Origin: Methylococcales bacterium
Lineage (GTDB): Bacteria; Pseudomonadota; Gammaproteobacteria; Methylococcales; Methylomonadaceae
Reading direction: 5' to 3'
Length of the DNA: 11,436 bases
NCBI GenBank assembly: GCA_009692395.1
Contig: SHZG01000065.1
Coordinates: 1 to 11,436, forward strand
Of the stretch, positions 1 through 7,371 are shown in pieces; the stretch's first letter is position 1, and each line of letters starts with the position of its first letter. The position numbers and the translations under genes are program-made. Below the pieces are notes generated by a model. That model did not search any database, had not been told where the DNA came from, and saw only the letters and a list, made by a program, of their open reading frames with translations.

Positions 1-71
1 GCATTGCGTCCTGACTTGCCAATCTGGTTACTTTTACAGAATGGACAGGTGATTTCTTGGTAGCAGCTCAT
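1..71 (-). CDS. IS1-like transposase (InsA-type zinc finger), N-terminal part, runs off the left edge
   Basis: Reading the minus strand from an ATG at 69-71 gives 23 codons, MSCYQEITCPFCKSNQIGKS followed by GRN, before the window ends. The C-P-F-C pair at residues 9-12, followed by a short basic/polar stretch (K-S-N-Q-I-G-K-S-G), is the first half of the zinc finger that opens IS1-family InsA-type DNA-binding proteins. In that family a second Cys pair and a helix-turn-helix follow; here they lie outside the window. The start is the only ATG that gives this motif. It lies 68 bases downstream of the argA stop in the same orientation, so it is not part of argA. The assignment rests on a short peptide. 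Another zinc-ribbon transposase family is possible, but a mobile-element protein is by far the best reading. Confidence 0.6.
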   Translation of the reverse strand, partial: MSCYQEITCPFCKSNQIGKSGRN

Positions 72-128
72 AAGGTCTTTTAGGTAAGTGTGATTTTATT
101 CTGCCCGTGATTTTAATCTATCATCACA
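1..128 (-). mobile_element. Outer end of an IS1-like insertion sequence, partial
   Basis: The stretch between the transposase start (71) and the argA stop (140) probably contains the terminal repeat of the element. On the minus strand the sequence near 118-129 reads CTGTGATGATAG, loosely similar to the GGTGATG start of IS1 ends. The exact edge and the target duplication cannot be set because the other end lies outside the window. A 9-base direct repeat, GTGATTTTA on the plus strand, occurs at 90-98 and 107-115, spaced by 17 bases. It may be a transposase-binding or promoter element. The boundary at 128 is an estimate. Confidence 0.35.
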
Positions 129-139
129 GATTTAACCCA

Positions 140-1456
140 CTACCCAATGGCTTTACAAAGAATTTTAGAGTTTCTTTGTGGATTGTATAGCACCTTGAGC
201 GGTTCAGGAAGACTGTTAAAGGCTGATAATAAAAATCCACGTTCTATAAACCAGTGCATAGTTTGTGTTGATAGCACAAATATGGTCTTAAGACCCAGCT
301 GTTTGGCTTTTTGATAAGCGGCAGTCAGTAAACGATCACCCCGTGCCGCGCCGCGATAATCAGCATGAACAGCAAGACAAGCAAGCGCACCAAACTGACA
401 CGCTGCATTGGCGTGTAAAGCAATACAGGCGATAATCAGCCCATCTCGTTCCAGCACAATGTAATCAGAAATTTCCATTTCAATTTTTTCTCGCGAGCGT
501 TTAGCTAAAATACCTTGTTGCTCTAGCGGTTTAATCAATTCCAAAATACCGCCTATATCGTCCAGCGTTGCAGGGCGTAATTCTTCGAATGCGGTTGAAC
601 TGATTAACGTACCGACACCATCACGGCTAAATAACTCCAATAACAACGCGCCATTCACTGCCCTATCAATCAAATGCACGCGCTCTATGCCTGCTTGGCA
701 ACTTTGTATCGCAGCTTTTATTGGCAAGCGAATATTATGATCCAACACAGGGTATTGCCCTAAAAACACGGTTGCTTCGACAGTGGTCATTTGTTGAATA
801 GCATCACCGTTAGCAGGATTGCAACAACCTTGCTCGGTTAATAGCACTAACTTTTCCGCTTTTAAGGCAATCGCCACCGCCGTAGCAACTTGCTCAGCAG
901 ACAAATTAAATATTTCCCCACTCGGTGAATAACCAATAGGCGAAATCAACACCACATTATTTTGATCTAACTGGGCATGAATCGCAGTGCTATCAACACG
1001 GCGCACTTCACCCGTATGACAATAATCAATACCATCAATCACGCCAATGGGTTTCGCAGTGACAAAATTACCTGAAGCCACTTTAAGCCCACTACCAGCC
1101 ATCGGTGAATTTGCCAATCCCATTGATAACAAGGCCTCAATTTCTACCCGCACCAACCCTGCCGCTTCTTTGACACATTGCAACGCTAAATCATCGGTAA
1201 TGCGCAAATGTTGATGAAACTGTGCGCGCACCTTAAGTTTAGCCAGCCGTTGGTCAATTTGTGGGCGAATACCATGCACTAACACCAAGCGGATGCCCAA
1301 ACTACTGAGCAAAGCAAAATCATGGACATGGTGTTCAAAACCCGCATCCAGCACCGCCTCGCCACCAAAAGAAATCACCACTGTTTTATTGCGGTGCGCG
1401 TGGATATAAGGCGAGGAATTTCTAAACCAACTAACGAAATTGTGTTGATGTTTCAT
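140..1456 (-). CDS. argA: Amino-acid N-acetyltransferase (N-acetylglutamate synthase)
   Basis: This enzyme makes N-acetylglutamate from glutamate and acetyl-CoA, the first committed step of arginine synthesis, in the cytosol. At 438 residues it is close to E. coli ArgA (about 443). The N-terminal two thirds is an amino-acid-kinase fold, with VVISFGGEAV near residue 26, LVLVHGIRPQ near 57 and VVLISPIGYSPSGE near 167. In this family that fold carries the arginine feedback site rather than kinase activity. The C-terminal third is a GNAT acetyltransferase, with the acetyl-CoA loop VHADYRGAARGDRLL and the family motif TMHWFIERGF. The start opens straight into the typical NFVSWFRNSSPYIHAHRNKT. There is no clear ribosome-binding site ahead of the ATG. 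The gene lies 28 bases downstream of the lipoprotein gene, so co-transcription from ilvD onward is plausible. The tail LYNPQRNSKIL is normal for the family, so the nearby insertion sequence has not truncated it. Confidence 0.96.
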   Translation of the reverse strand: MKHQHNFVSWFRNSSPYIHAHRNKTVVISFGGEAVLDAGFEHHVHDFALLSSLGIRLVLVHGIRPQIDQRLAKLKVRAQFHQHLRITDDLALQCVKEAAGLVRVEIEALLSMGLANSPMAGSGLKVASGNFVTAKPIGVIDGIDYCHTGEVRRVDSTAIHAQLDQNNVVLISPIGYSPSGEIFNLSAEQVATAVAIALKAEKLVLLTEQGCCNPANGDAIQQMTTVEATVFLGQYPVLDHNIRLPIKAAIQSCQAGIERVHLIDRAVNGALLLELFSRDGVGTLISSTAFEELRPATLDDIGGILELIKPLEQQGILAKRSREKIEMEISDYIVLERDGLIIACIALHANAACQFGALACLAVHADYRGAARGDRLLTAAYQKAKQLGLKTIFVLSTQTMHWFIERGFLLSAFNSLPEPLKVLYNPQRNSKILCKAIG

Positions 1457-1484
1457 AATGAGGCTAGATGATTTCCATACAAAA

Positions 1485-2603
1485 TTAACGCACAGGTAGC
1501 GTTAATGTCGGCCCTTCGGATTTTTTAGCCGAACCCGCTTGCAAACGAAATAACTGCATTAGTAGCATGAATGTTGATTTTGATTCCAGATCATTATCAG
1601 CTACATAAAACCAATGCTCCCGATATGGCAACATAATAAACGCATCATTCGGTTGCTCTTCACTTTGGTGTATATGAAATAATTGACCTGCTGGAGTTGT
1701 ACTCCAATCAAATTCTGAACCGTTTTTATTCTTGGTAATCGTTACTAAATTGGCAGCTTTGTGAGTGGCAGGTGAATCGACATTATGTGATAAATAAAAG
1801 AAAATGCTGGTCAATGAGCGAGAACGAATGGATATAGTATCCGAACCTACACTGCTGAAATCAGTATTAATGTGGTACATCTCAATATTTTGATCCAGTC
1901 CCAATAGGTCTTTTATTTCGCGTACTTGGTTACTGAATTCTGGCGACGACTTAATTTGCAGTTGCTTTTCTTTAGTCTTTGCATTGATACTCGGAGCAAT
2001 AAGCTGTCCACGATTAACTTCTTCAAACAGTTGTAATAAGCGCGTAAATTTATCACTTTGATTCGGTGCAAACTTAGGCATAGGCCCTGACGCAGTGGCA
2101 GCATTTTCAATACCGTTAATACGTTCCACACACAAGCCAAACACGCGCCGCACACTCCAACCTGAGTCAGTGAACGAAAATAAATCTTCAAGTGGAATAG
2201 GGTTAAGTATACTTTTAACAAAGGCTTCACCTTGAAGTGGCGCGTAAGAAATAGTCGGAGACGTTGTATAGCCTGCACCTAAGCTATATTGAATTAAATT
2301 GGTAGGATCATTAGGGCCAACACCTACCAATGATTGATCAAGTCCACCATTGACTTCTAATTTCAAGCTGGCTGTTACACTCGCAATATCGAGAAAAAAT
2401 ATGGGGTCTCGATAATGTAAACGTACAATGTTTTGAATAAACTGCTCATTCATACTGCCGACAATCGCGTCATTATAAAGAGGATGAGTGCCTCGAATAG
2501 CATCAGGGCCAAATGAATCACAACCATTTATCAGGGTTGCAGCCGTCAGCAGCAACAGTGCCGATTTAATACGTTGAATTGGAATAAACAAGAAAAACCT
2601 CAT
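1485..2603 (-). CDS. Putative outer-membrane or periplasmic lipoprotein of unknown function
   Basis: I do not recognise this 372-residue protein. The N-terminus from the ATG at 2601-2603 reads as a lipoprotein signal: basic residues at R11 and K13, a hydrophobic stretch ALLLLTAATL, then the lipobox-like L-I-N-G-C with Cys at residue 28. Asp follows the Cys. In enterobacteria that would favour retention in the inner membrane; whether the rule holds here is unknown. The mature part has no obvious repeats or further membrane segments. It contains a polar, Lys-rich middle (around SINAKTKEKQLQIKSS) and a second Cys in FGLCVERING. The frame stays open to 2681, but that extension is encoded by a palindromic repeat, so I rejected it. 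An ATG at 2612 is an alternative; neither start has a clear Shine-Dalgarno. The gene sits between ilvD and argA on the same strand and could be co-transcribed with them. Confidence 0.7.
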   Translation of the reverse strand: MRFFLFIPIQRIKSALLLLTAATLINGCDSFGPDAIRGTHPLYNDAIVGSMNEQFIQNIVRLHYRDPIFFLDIASVTASLKLEVNGGLDQSLVGVGPNDPTNLIQYSLGAGYTTSPTISYAPLQGEAFVKSILNPIPLEDLFSFTDSGWSVRRVFGLCVERINGIENAATASGPMPKFAPNQSDKFTRLLQLFEEVNRGQLIAPSINAKTKEKQLQIKSSPEFSNQVREIKDLLGLDQNIEMYHINTDFSSVGSDTISIRSRSLTSIFFYLSHNVDSPATHKAANLVTITKNKNGSEFDWSTTPAGQLFHIHQSEEQPNDAFIMLPYREHWFYVADNDLESKSTFMLLMQLFRLQAGSAKKSEGPTLTLPVR

Positions 2604-2612
2604 GAAGTGCAT

Positions 2613-2683
2613 GGATGGGTAGAGCAACGCAAAACCCATCACATTAGTGAGTGATAGGGTTCGGCTATCGCCTCTACCCATTC
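2613..2683. repeat. Imperfect palindromic intergenic repeat between ilvD and the lipoprotein gene
   Basis: The left arm starts GGATGGGTAGAGC and runs to AACCCATCAC. The reverse complement of the right arm starts GAATGGGTAGAGGC and runs to AACCCTATCAC. The two arms therefore pair with a few mismatches around a short centre (ATTAGTGA). The element begins 5 bases after the ilvD stop and ends about 10 bases before the likely lipoprotein start, filling the intergenic gap. Its GGGT...AACCC architecture, with an inner GGCGATAGCC-like core, is shared with the repeat at 4409-4488, so both probably belong to one dispersed repeat family. In the transcript it would fold into a long hairpin. It lacks the U-run of an intrinsic terminator. 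Confidence 0.75.
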
Positions 2684-2688
2684 TACAA

Positions 2689-4386
2689 TCAATCTAAATT
2701 ATCAGTCACTGCACCTAACGAAGCCGAAGTCACTAACTTGGCATATTTAGCCAATACGCCGCGTGTGTAACGGGGCGCAGGTTGTTGCCATGAGGCTAAA
2801 CGTTGGGCGATTTCAGCAGCATCAATATGCAGTTTTAATTCATTATTTTCCGCATCAATGGTGATGGTGTCGCCATTTTGAACGATGGCTAATGCACCGC
2901 CAACGAAGGCTTCTGGGGTGATATGTCCAACCACAAAGCCATGCGTACCACCTGAAAAACGACCATCGGTGATTAAGGCAACGTCTTTACCTAAGCCTTT
3001 ACCCATAATCGCAGAGGTGGGCGTGAGCATTTCACGCATACCCGGCCCGCCTTTTGGCCCTTCGTAACGAATAACAATCACATCACCTTTAACGATGTCG
3101 CCGTTGAGGATGCTTTTTAGGGCTTGTTCTTCAGCATCAAAAACTTTGGCCTCGCCTGTAAACGTTAAGCCTTCTTTGCCTGTGATTTTCGCCACCGAAC
3201 CACCCACTGCTAAGTTGCCGTATAGCACGACTAAATGGCTGTCTTTTTTAATGGGGTTGTCCATCGAGTGAATGATGTCCTGCCCGTCTGGATAATGGGC
3301 AACGTCCGCTAAATTTTCTGCCAACGTTTTGCCTGTAACGGTTAAACAATCACCGTGCAGCAAGCCTTTAGCTAATAGAATTTTCATTAACGGTTGAATA
3401 CCGCCAATTTCAATCAATTCTGCCATTGAATACTGACCGCTGGGTTTTAAATCAGCCAACATCGGGACGTGTTTACCGATACGCGTAAAATCATCCAGCT
3501 TAATATCGACATTTGCAGCATTTGCCATTGCGATAATATGCAGTACCGCATTGGTTGAACCACCCAAGGCGATAACGACAGTAATCGCGTTTTCAAACGC
3601 GTCCTTAGTCATAATGTCGCTAGGCTTAATGTCTTTTTTCAACAGTTCTAATACTGCCGCACCTGCGCGTTCACAATCTTTTTGTTTGTCTTCGGAAATA
3701 GCGGCTTGTGCAGAGCTGTTCGGTAAGCTCATGCCTAGAGCTTCAATCGCTGATGCCATTGTGTTGGCTGTGTACATACCGCCACATGAACCTGCACCAG
3801 GAATGGCTTGGGCTTCAATAGCTGCCAATTCGGCATCATCAATTTTGTTGTTAGCGCGGGCGCCGACTGCTTCAAACACGGAAACCACGTCGAGTTTTTT
3901 GTTGTTATGGCAACCTGACAAAATAGTGCCGCCATAAACAAAAATCGCAGGACGGTTTAAGCGCGAAATCGCAATCATGCAACCAGGCATATTTTTATCA
4001 CAGCCACCGATCGCGACCACGCCATCAAAGCCTTGGCAACCGACGACGGTTTCAATAGAATCGGCAATCACTTCACGCGAGACCAGCGAGTATTTCATGC
4101 CTTCTGTACCCATCGAGATACCGTCAGAAATGGTGATAGTGTTGAAAATCACCGCTTTACCGTTAGCTTGATTGACACCCACTGCGGCTTGGTCTGCCAG
4201 TTTATTGATGTGCATATTGCACGGTGTCACCATGCTCCATGTGGATGCGATACCGATTTGCGGTTTTTTAAAGTCGTCGTTGCTGAAACCGACCGCGTGC
4301 AACATGGCGCGGCTAGGTGCGCGTTCCATGCCGTCTACGACTAGGGAAGAAAAGGTGCGGGTGTTGTGGTCGTCTGTGTGGGACAT
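2689..4386 (-). CDS. ilvD: Dihydroxy-acid dehydratase
   Basis: IlvD dehydrates 2,3-dihydroxy-isovalerate and 2,3-dihydroxy-3-methylvalerate to the 2-keto acids that precede valine, leucine and isoleucine. It is a cytosolic iron-sulfur enzyme. At 565 residues it belongs to the shorter IlvD type; E. coli IlvD is about 616. The three expected cluster cysteines are present: C56 in VTPCNMH, C129 in GGCDKNMPGC and C201 in GAGSCGGMYTANTM. K131, in the CDK motif, matches the lysine that is carbamylated and binds magnesium in this family. The C-terminal active-site segment GGPGMREMLTPTSAIMG and the DGRFSGG motif are also intact. Length and the three-cysteine pattern fit the [2Fe-2S] subgroup, but cluster type is inferred. 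The ATG is preceded only by a weak GAGAA. A large palindrome lies 22 bases upstream, and the start of a new transcript there is uncertain. Confidence 0.97.
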   Translation of the reverse strand: MSHTDDHNTRTFSSLVVDGMERAPSRAMLHAVGFSNDDFKKPQIGIASTWSMVTPCNMHINKLADQAAVGVNQANGKAVIFNTITISDGISMGTEGMKYSLVSREVIADSIETVVGCQGFDGVVAIGGCDKNMPGCMIAISRLNRPAIFVYGGTILSGCHNNKKLDVVSVFEAVGARANNKIDDAELAAIEAQAIPGAGSCGGMYTANTMASAIEALGMSLPNSSAQAAISEDKQKDCERAGAAVLELLKKDIKPSDIMTKDAFENAITVVIALGGSTNAVLHIIAMANAANVDIKLDDFTRIGKHVPMLADLKPSGQYSMAELIEIGGIQPLMKILLAKGLLHGDCLTVTGKTLAENLADVAHYPDGQDIIHSMDNPIKKDSHLVVLYGNLAVGGSVAKITGKEGLTFTGEAKVFDAEEQALKSILNGDIVKGDVIVIRYEGPKGGPGMREMLTPTSAIMGKGLGKDVALITDGRFSGGTHGFVVGHITPEAFVGGALAIVQNGDTITIDAENNELKLHIDAAEIAQRLASWQQPAPRYTRGVLAKYAKLVTSASLGAVTDNLD

Positions 4387-4408
4387 AAGTATTCTCGTTG
4401 ATTAATTC

Positions 4409-4488
4409 GTAGGTTGGGTTAGGCGATAGCCGTAACCCAACGCAATATCGACAGGGTGTTGGGTTACGCTAGCGCTAACCCAACCTAC
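4409..4488. repeat. 80-bp near-perfect palindromic repeat upstream of ilvD
   Basis: The outer arms read GTAGGTTGGGTTAGGCGATA on the left and, reverse-complemented, GTAGGTTGGGTTAGCGCTAG on the right. Each arm is itself a hairpin: GTTGGGTTA, a short GGCGATAGCC-type core, then TAACCCAAC. The whole can therefore form either one long stem or two adjacent hairpins around the centre GCAATATCGACAGGGT. It lies between the SH3-protein stop (4514) and the ilvD start (4386). On the minus strand it has no T-run after the stem, so it does not look like a classical terminator. Repeats of this style are scattered in intergenic regions of several gammaproteobacteria, from general knowledge. The sequence at 2613-2683 is a diverged relative. 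Confidence 0.85.
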
Positions 4489-4513
4489 ATAATTTTTCGT
4501 GACTGTAACAAAG

Positions 4514-5179
4514 TTAATAAGCATCCCAGCCACCTTTACGTCGCCAGCTGATTTTTGGGAGTATAAAGCCTAGGAAAATACCGATAATCACCAACGCGCC
4601 ACCATAGATTAACCAATCTTGTTTGGTGGTGTCTTTCAGTGCCTGATTTTCCAGTTTGAGTTGTTCCAAATCGCGCTCGCCATTAACGACGCGCTCTTGT
4701 AATAAATCATGCTCTTCTTTTAACTGTACGGCATTAGCGGCAGTGTTTTTTAATTCGTTAAGTGCACGGCTTAAATGGTCGCGTTCAGTCGCTAACGATT
4801 TTTCTAATGACGAACCAGGCGTAATCGCCTCGGTTGCTTTAGCTAACTGCTCTTTCAACGCGCCAATTTCAGTTTGTAATAGAACTAAGTTTTTGCTGGC
4901 AGTATCCTTTGCATCATGCTCAGGCGGTTCTTTTTTAGTGTACTTGCTTCTAATATAACCTTCGGCACCGTCAATCAGGCGAACTTTAATGAAGCCATTA
5001 TGTGGTTCACCAACAACCGTTACTGACGTACCTGTAGGCAATATTTTTATCACTTGACCATAACTACTTGATCCGTTTCGAAGAGCTAAATTGGTATCGT
5101 CAGCAATGTAAAGAATATCCGCTCGCGCTGAACCAAACGTGATAAGCAAAATAAAAAACGAAAAGTATATTTTTTTCAC
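4514..5179 (-). CDS. SH3-domain membrane protein of the YgiM/TIGR04211 type
   Basis: The protein is about 221 residues. It has a signal peptide (KKIYFSFFILLITFGSARA, cleavage expected after SARA near residue 20), then a bacterial SH3 domain (about 22-80, with LALRNGSSSYGQVIKILPTG and GFIKVRLIDGAEGYI). A long charged coiled coil follows (about 95-185, rich in Leu, Glu and Lys), then one membrane helix (WLIYGGALVIIGIFLGFILP) and a basic tail (KISWRRKGG). This order matches E. coli YgiM and the TIGR04211 family, whose precise role is unclear; a periplasmic envelope function is likely. I chose the GTG at 5177-5179 because it gives a short KK n-region typical of signal peptides and has AGAG 7-10 bases upstream. 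An in-frame GTG at 5212 would add 11 residues without a ribosome-binding site. The gene follows argF by 43 bases and may share its transcript. Confidence 0.85.
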   Translation of the reverse strand: MKKIYFSFFILLITFGSARADILYIADDTNLALRNGSSSYGQVIKILPTGTSVTVVGEPHNGFIKVRLIDGAEGYIRSKYTKKEPPEHDAKDTASKNLVLLQTEIGALKEQLAKATEAITPGSSLEKSLATERDHLSRALNELKNTAANAVQLKEEHDLLQERVVNGERDLEQLKLENQALKDTTKQDWLIYGGALVIIGIFLGFILPKISWRRKGGWDAY

Positions 5180-5222
5180 TGGTTTCTCTGTGGTTAATAA
5201 TCTAGTAATCACTATGGTAACG

Positions 5223-6122
5223 TTATTTTTTACACAGCAAAAATTCTAATAAGGCTTTTTGTGCGTGTAGACGATTTTCAGCTTCTGGAAAAATAACACT
5301 CTGCGCACCATCAATGACATCGGCACTGACTTCTTCACCACGATGGGCAGGTAAGCAGTGCATAAATAAAGCATCCTGATGAGCGGCTTGCATTACCTTA
5401 GTATCGACTTGATAGTTTTTAAAGACTATTTCACGTTGTTTTTGTTCTTCTTCTTGCCCCATGCTTGCCCAAACATCGGTGACGATTAAATCGGCTTGCT
5501 CAGCGGCGGCGACAGGGGTGTCAAAAAACTTAACGCGTTCACCAGCAGCGACAACAATCGCTGTCTCAGGCATATAACCTGCTGGGCTAGCAATGTGCAG
5601 GGTAAAATCTAACACCATCGCGGCATGAATATATGAATGGCACATATTATTGCCATCACCAATCCACGCCACGGTTTTGCCTTGAATATCACCGCGTAAT
5701 TCAAAATAAGTTTGCATATCAGCGAGTAACTGACAGGGATGCTGTTCATCCGTTAAGCCGTTAATCACAGGCACGCTGGAATATTGTGCAAACGTAGTCA
5801 CCGTTTCATGACTATTGGTGCGTAGCATAATGCCATCAACCATACTGGAAATGACTTTGGCACTGTCCGATAACGGTTCGCCGCGCCCTAATTGCGTGTC
5901 TCTAGGTGATAAGAAGATAGCACTGCCACCAAAATGACTCATACCCGCTTCAAAGGAAATACGGGTGCGTGTGGATGACTTTTCAAAAATCATCGCTAAT
6001 ACCTGACCTTTTAAAGGCTGGTAATCAGCATCACGGTTGTTTTTAAGTTCGATGGCGCGGTGAATTAAGCCACGAAACTCGTCGCTGCTTAAATCAAGTA
6101 AACTAATGAAGTGTCTAGTCAT
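5223..6122 (-). CDS. argF: Ornithine carbamoyltransferase (anabolic)
   Basis: ArgF joins ornithine and carbamoyl phosphate to give citrulline in the cytosol. At 299 residues it matches the short anabolic form found in pseudomonads and relatives (about 305). The carbamoyl-phosphate loop is S-T-R-T-R at residues 50-54 (EKSSTRTRISFE). HPCQ sits at 128-131 (DEQHPCQLLAD). The ornithine-binding catalytic segment HCLPAHRGEEV starts at about residue 255. The ATG overlaps the 3' end of argD by 8 bases (6115-6122), and no independent Shine-Dalgarno is visible, so translational coupling to argD is likely. The frame ends in CKK-TAA, close to the usual family end. The gene is intact. Confidence 0.97.
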   Translation of the reverse strand: MTRHFISLLDLSSDEFRGLIHRAIELKNNRDADYQPLKGQVLAMIFEKSSTRTRISFEAGMSHFGGSAIFLSPRDTQLGRGEPLSDSAKVISSMVDGIMLRTNSHETVTTFAQYSSVPVINGLTDEQHPCQLLADMQTYFELRGDIQGKTVAWIGDGNNMCHSYIHAAMVLDFTLHIASPAGYMPETAIVVAAGERVKFFDTPVAAAEQADLIVTDVWASMGQEEEQKQREIVFKNYQVDTKVMQAAHQDALFMHCLPAHRGEEVSADVIDGAQSVIFPEAENRLHAQKALLEFLLCKK

Positions 6123-7302
6123 GATGATTTTGTTGAGTGTAGTCTCGAATAAGAGTCGCTAAAGTGTTCACCAGTTGCTGAATTTGTTCTGCATCCATCA
6201 CTAATGGTGGCAACAAACGAATGGTTTTCTCATTGGTCACATTAATTAATAACTGTTGTTGTAAGGCGAGTTTCACTAACTCTGCACAAGGCTGGTCAAG
6301 TTCAACGCCAATCATCATGCCCTTATGACGGATTTCAACAACGTGAGAATTGCTTTGTAACAAGGCTTGTAAACCGTTGACAATTTGCTGTCCTTTCTCT
6401 ACCGCTAGCACAATTAAATTGTCTGCATCCAGCGTTGCTAAGACTGCCACTGCCGCACTACACGCCAATGGATTACCGCCAAAAGTAGAGCCGTGATTAC
6501 CCGCAGTCAGAATCGTTGCAGCCTTGCCTCGCGCTAAACACGCGCCTATCGGTACGCCATTGCCTAAGGCTTTTGCCAGCGTGCAGACATCGGGAATAAT
6601 GCCGTTATGCTGAAAACATAAAAATTTACCCGTGCGACCAATGCCCGTTTGAATTTCATCCAACATCATTAATAATTGATGCTCATCACATAGCGCGCGA
6701 ATTTGATTCAAATAATCGATTGCTGGGATATTCACGCCACCTTCGCCTTGAATCGGTTCAACCAATATGGCGACGATATTTTTATTGTTAGCAATCGTTT
6801 GTTGAATAGCAGGAATATCGTTATAAGGCACACGCACAAAACCTGTCACTAAGGGTTCAAAACCTTGTTGTACTTTAACATTGCCCGTCGCGCTCAATGT
6901 CGCCAGCGTACGCCCATGAAAACTTTTGTCCATGACAATAATGCTAGGGAACTCTATACCCCGCTCATGCCCGTATTTACGCGCTAATTTAATTGCTGCT
7001 TCGTTAGCTTCTGCGCCCGAATTACTAAAAAACACATTATCCATGCCGCTTTTTGCAGTGAGCTGATTGGCTAATTGTTCCTGAACCGCTATGTTATATA
7101 AATTGGACGTGTGCAGTAATTTTTCGCTTTGCGTACAAATCGCTTTATGCACCGCAGGATGCGCATGACCTAAATTACACACCGCGATACCCGATAAGGC
7201 ATCCAAATAACGGTTATTATTGTCATCCCACAACCACGCACCTTGACCGCGTGCAAAGGTCACGGGTAAACGTTGATAAGTTGGCATTATATGGCTAGTC
7301 AT
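6115..7302 (-). CDS. argD: Acetylornithine aminotransferase
   Basis: ArgD transfers an amino group from glutamate to N-acetylglutamate semialdehyde, making N-acetylornithine. Many ArgD enzymes also serve as succinyl-diaminopimelate aminotransferase in lysine synthesis; that second role is only possible here. The protein has 395 residues, normal for this class III PLP enzyme. Visible motifs are SGAEANEAAIK (95-105), the phosphate-binding aspartate in MLDEIQTGIGRTG (D215), and the PLP lysine K244 in LAKALGNGVPIGA, with GSTFGGNPL further on. The start gives the family-typical MPTYQRLPVTFARGQGAWLWD, five residues in from the ATG. The gene leads a two-gene unit with argF and has a strong-looking promoter just upstream (7335-7363). 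I saw no convincing ArgR box. Confidence 0.96.
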   Translation of the reverse strand: MTSHIMPTYQRLPVTFARGQGAWLWDDNNNRYLDALSGIAVCNLGHAHPAVHKAICTQSEKLLHTSNLYNIAVQEQLANQLTAKSGMDNVFFSNSGAEANEAAIKLARKYGHERGIEFPSIIVMDKSFHGRTLATLSATGNVKVQQGFEPLVTGFVRVPYNDIPAIQQTIANNKNIVAILVEPIQGEGGVNIPAIDYLNQIRALCDEHQLLMMLDEIQTGIGRTGKFLCFQHNGIIPDVCTLAKALGNGVPIGACLARGKAATILTAGNHGSTFGGNPLACSAAVAVLATLDADNLIVLAVEKGQQIVNGLQALLQSNSHVVEIRHKGMMIGVELDQPCAELVKLALQQQLLINVTNEKTIRLLPPLVMDAEQIQQLVNTLATLIRDYTQQNHHD

Positions 7303-7334
7303 AACGATTGCAGTTGTCCAATAAAAAAGGCTCG

Positions 7335-7363
7335 ATTATAGGTTTCTTGTCGCGTACAGGCAA
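7335..7363 (-). promoter_or_regulatory. Sigma-70-type promoter for argD-argF
   Basis: On the minus strand a -35 TTGCCT (7358-7363) is followed, after exactly 17 bases, by a perfect -10 TATAAT (7335-7340). This places a start point near 7328, about 26 bases ahead of the argD ATG. It lies just downstream of the FUN14 gene stop (7372), the expected place for an argD promoter. The match was read by eye and has not been tested against background. Confidence 0.65.
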
Positions 7364-7371
7364 GTATTGCA

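Noticed and set aside
1..63. Plus-strand open frame ending in TAG at 61-63
   Set aside because: It is antisense to the zinc-finger transposase start, which has a recognisable motif, and the peptide has no identifiable family.
2885..4405. Several plus-strand frames opposite ilvD
   Set aside because: They are shadows of a strongly conserved minus-strand gene and show no protein-like features.
4409..4513. Palindrome as an intrinsic terminator of the SH3 gene
   Set aside because: On the minus strand the stem is not followed by a T-run, and its two-hairpin design is better explained as a dispersed repeat.
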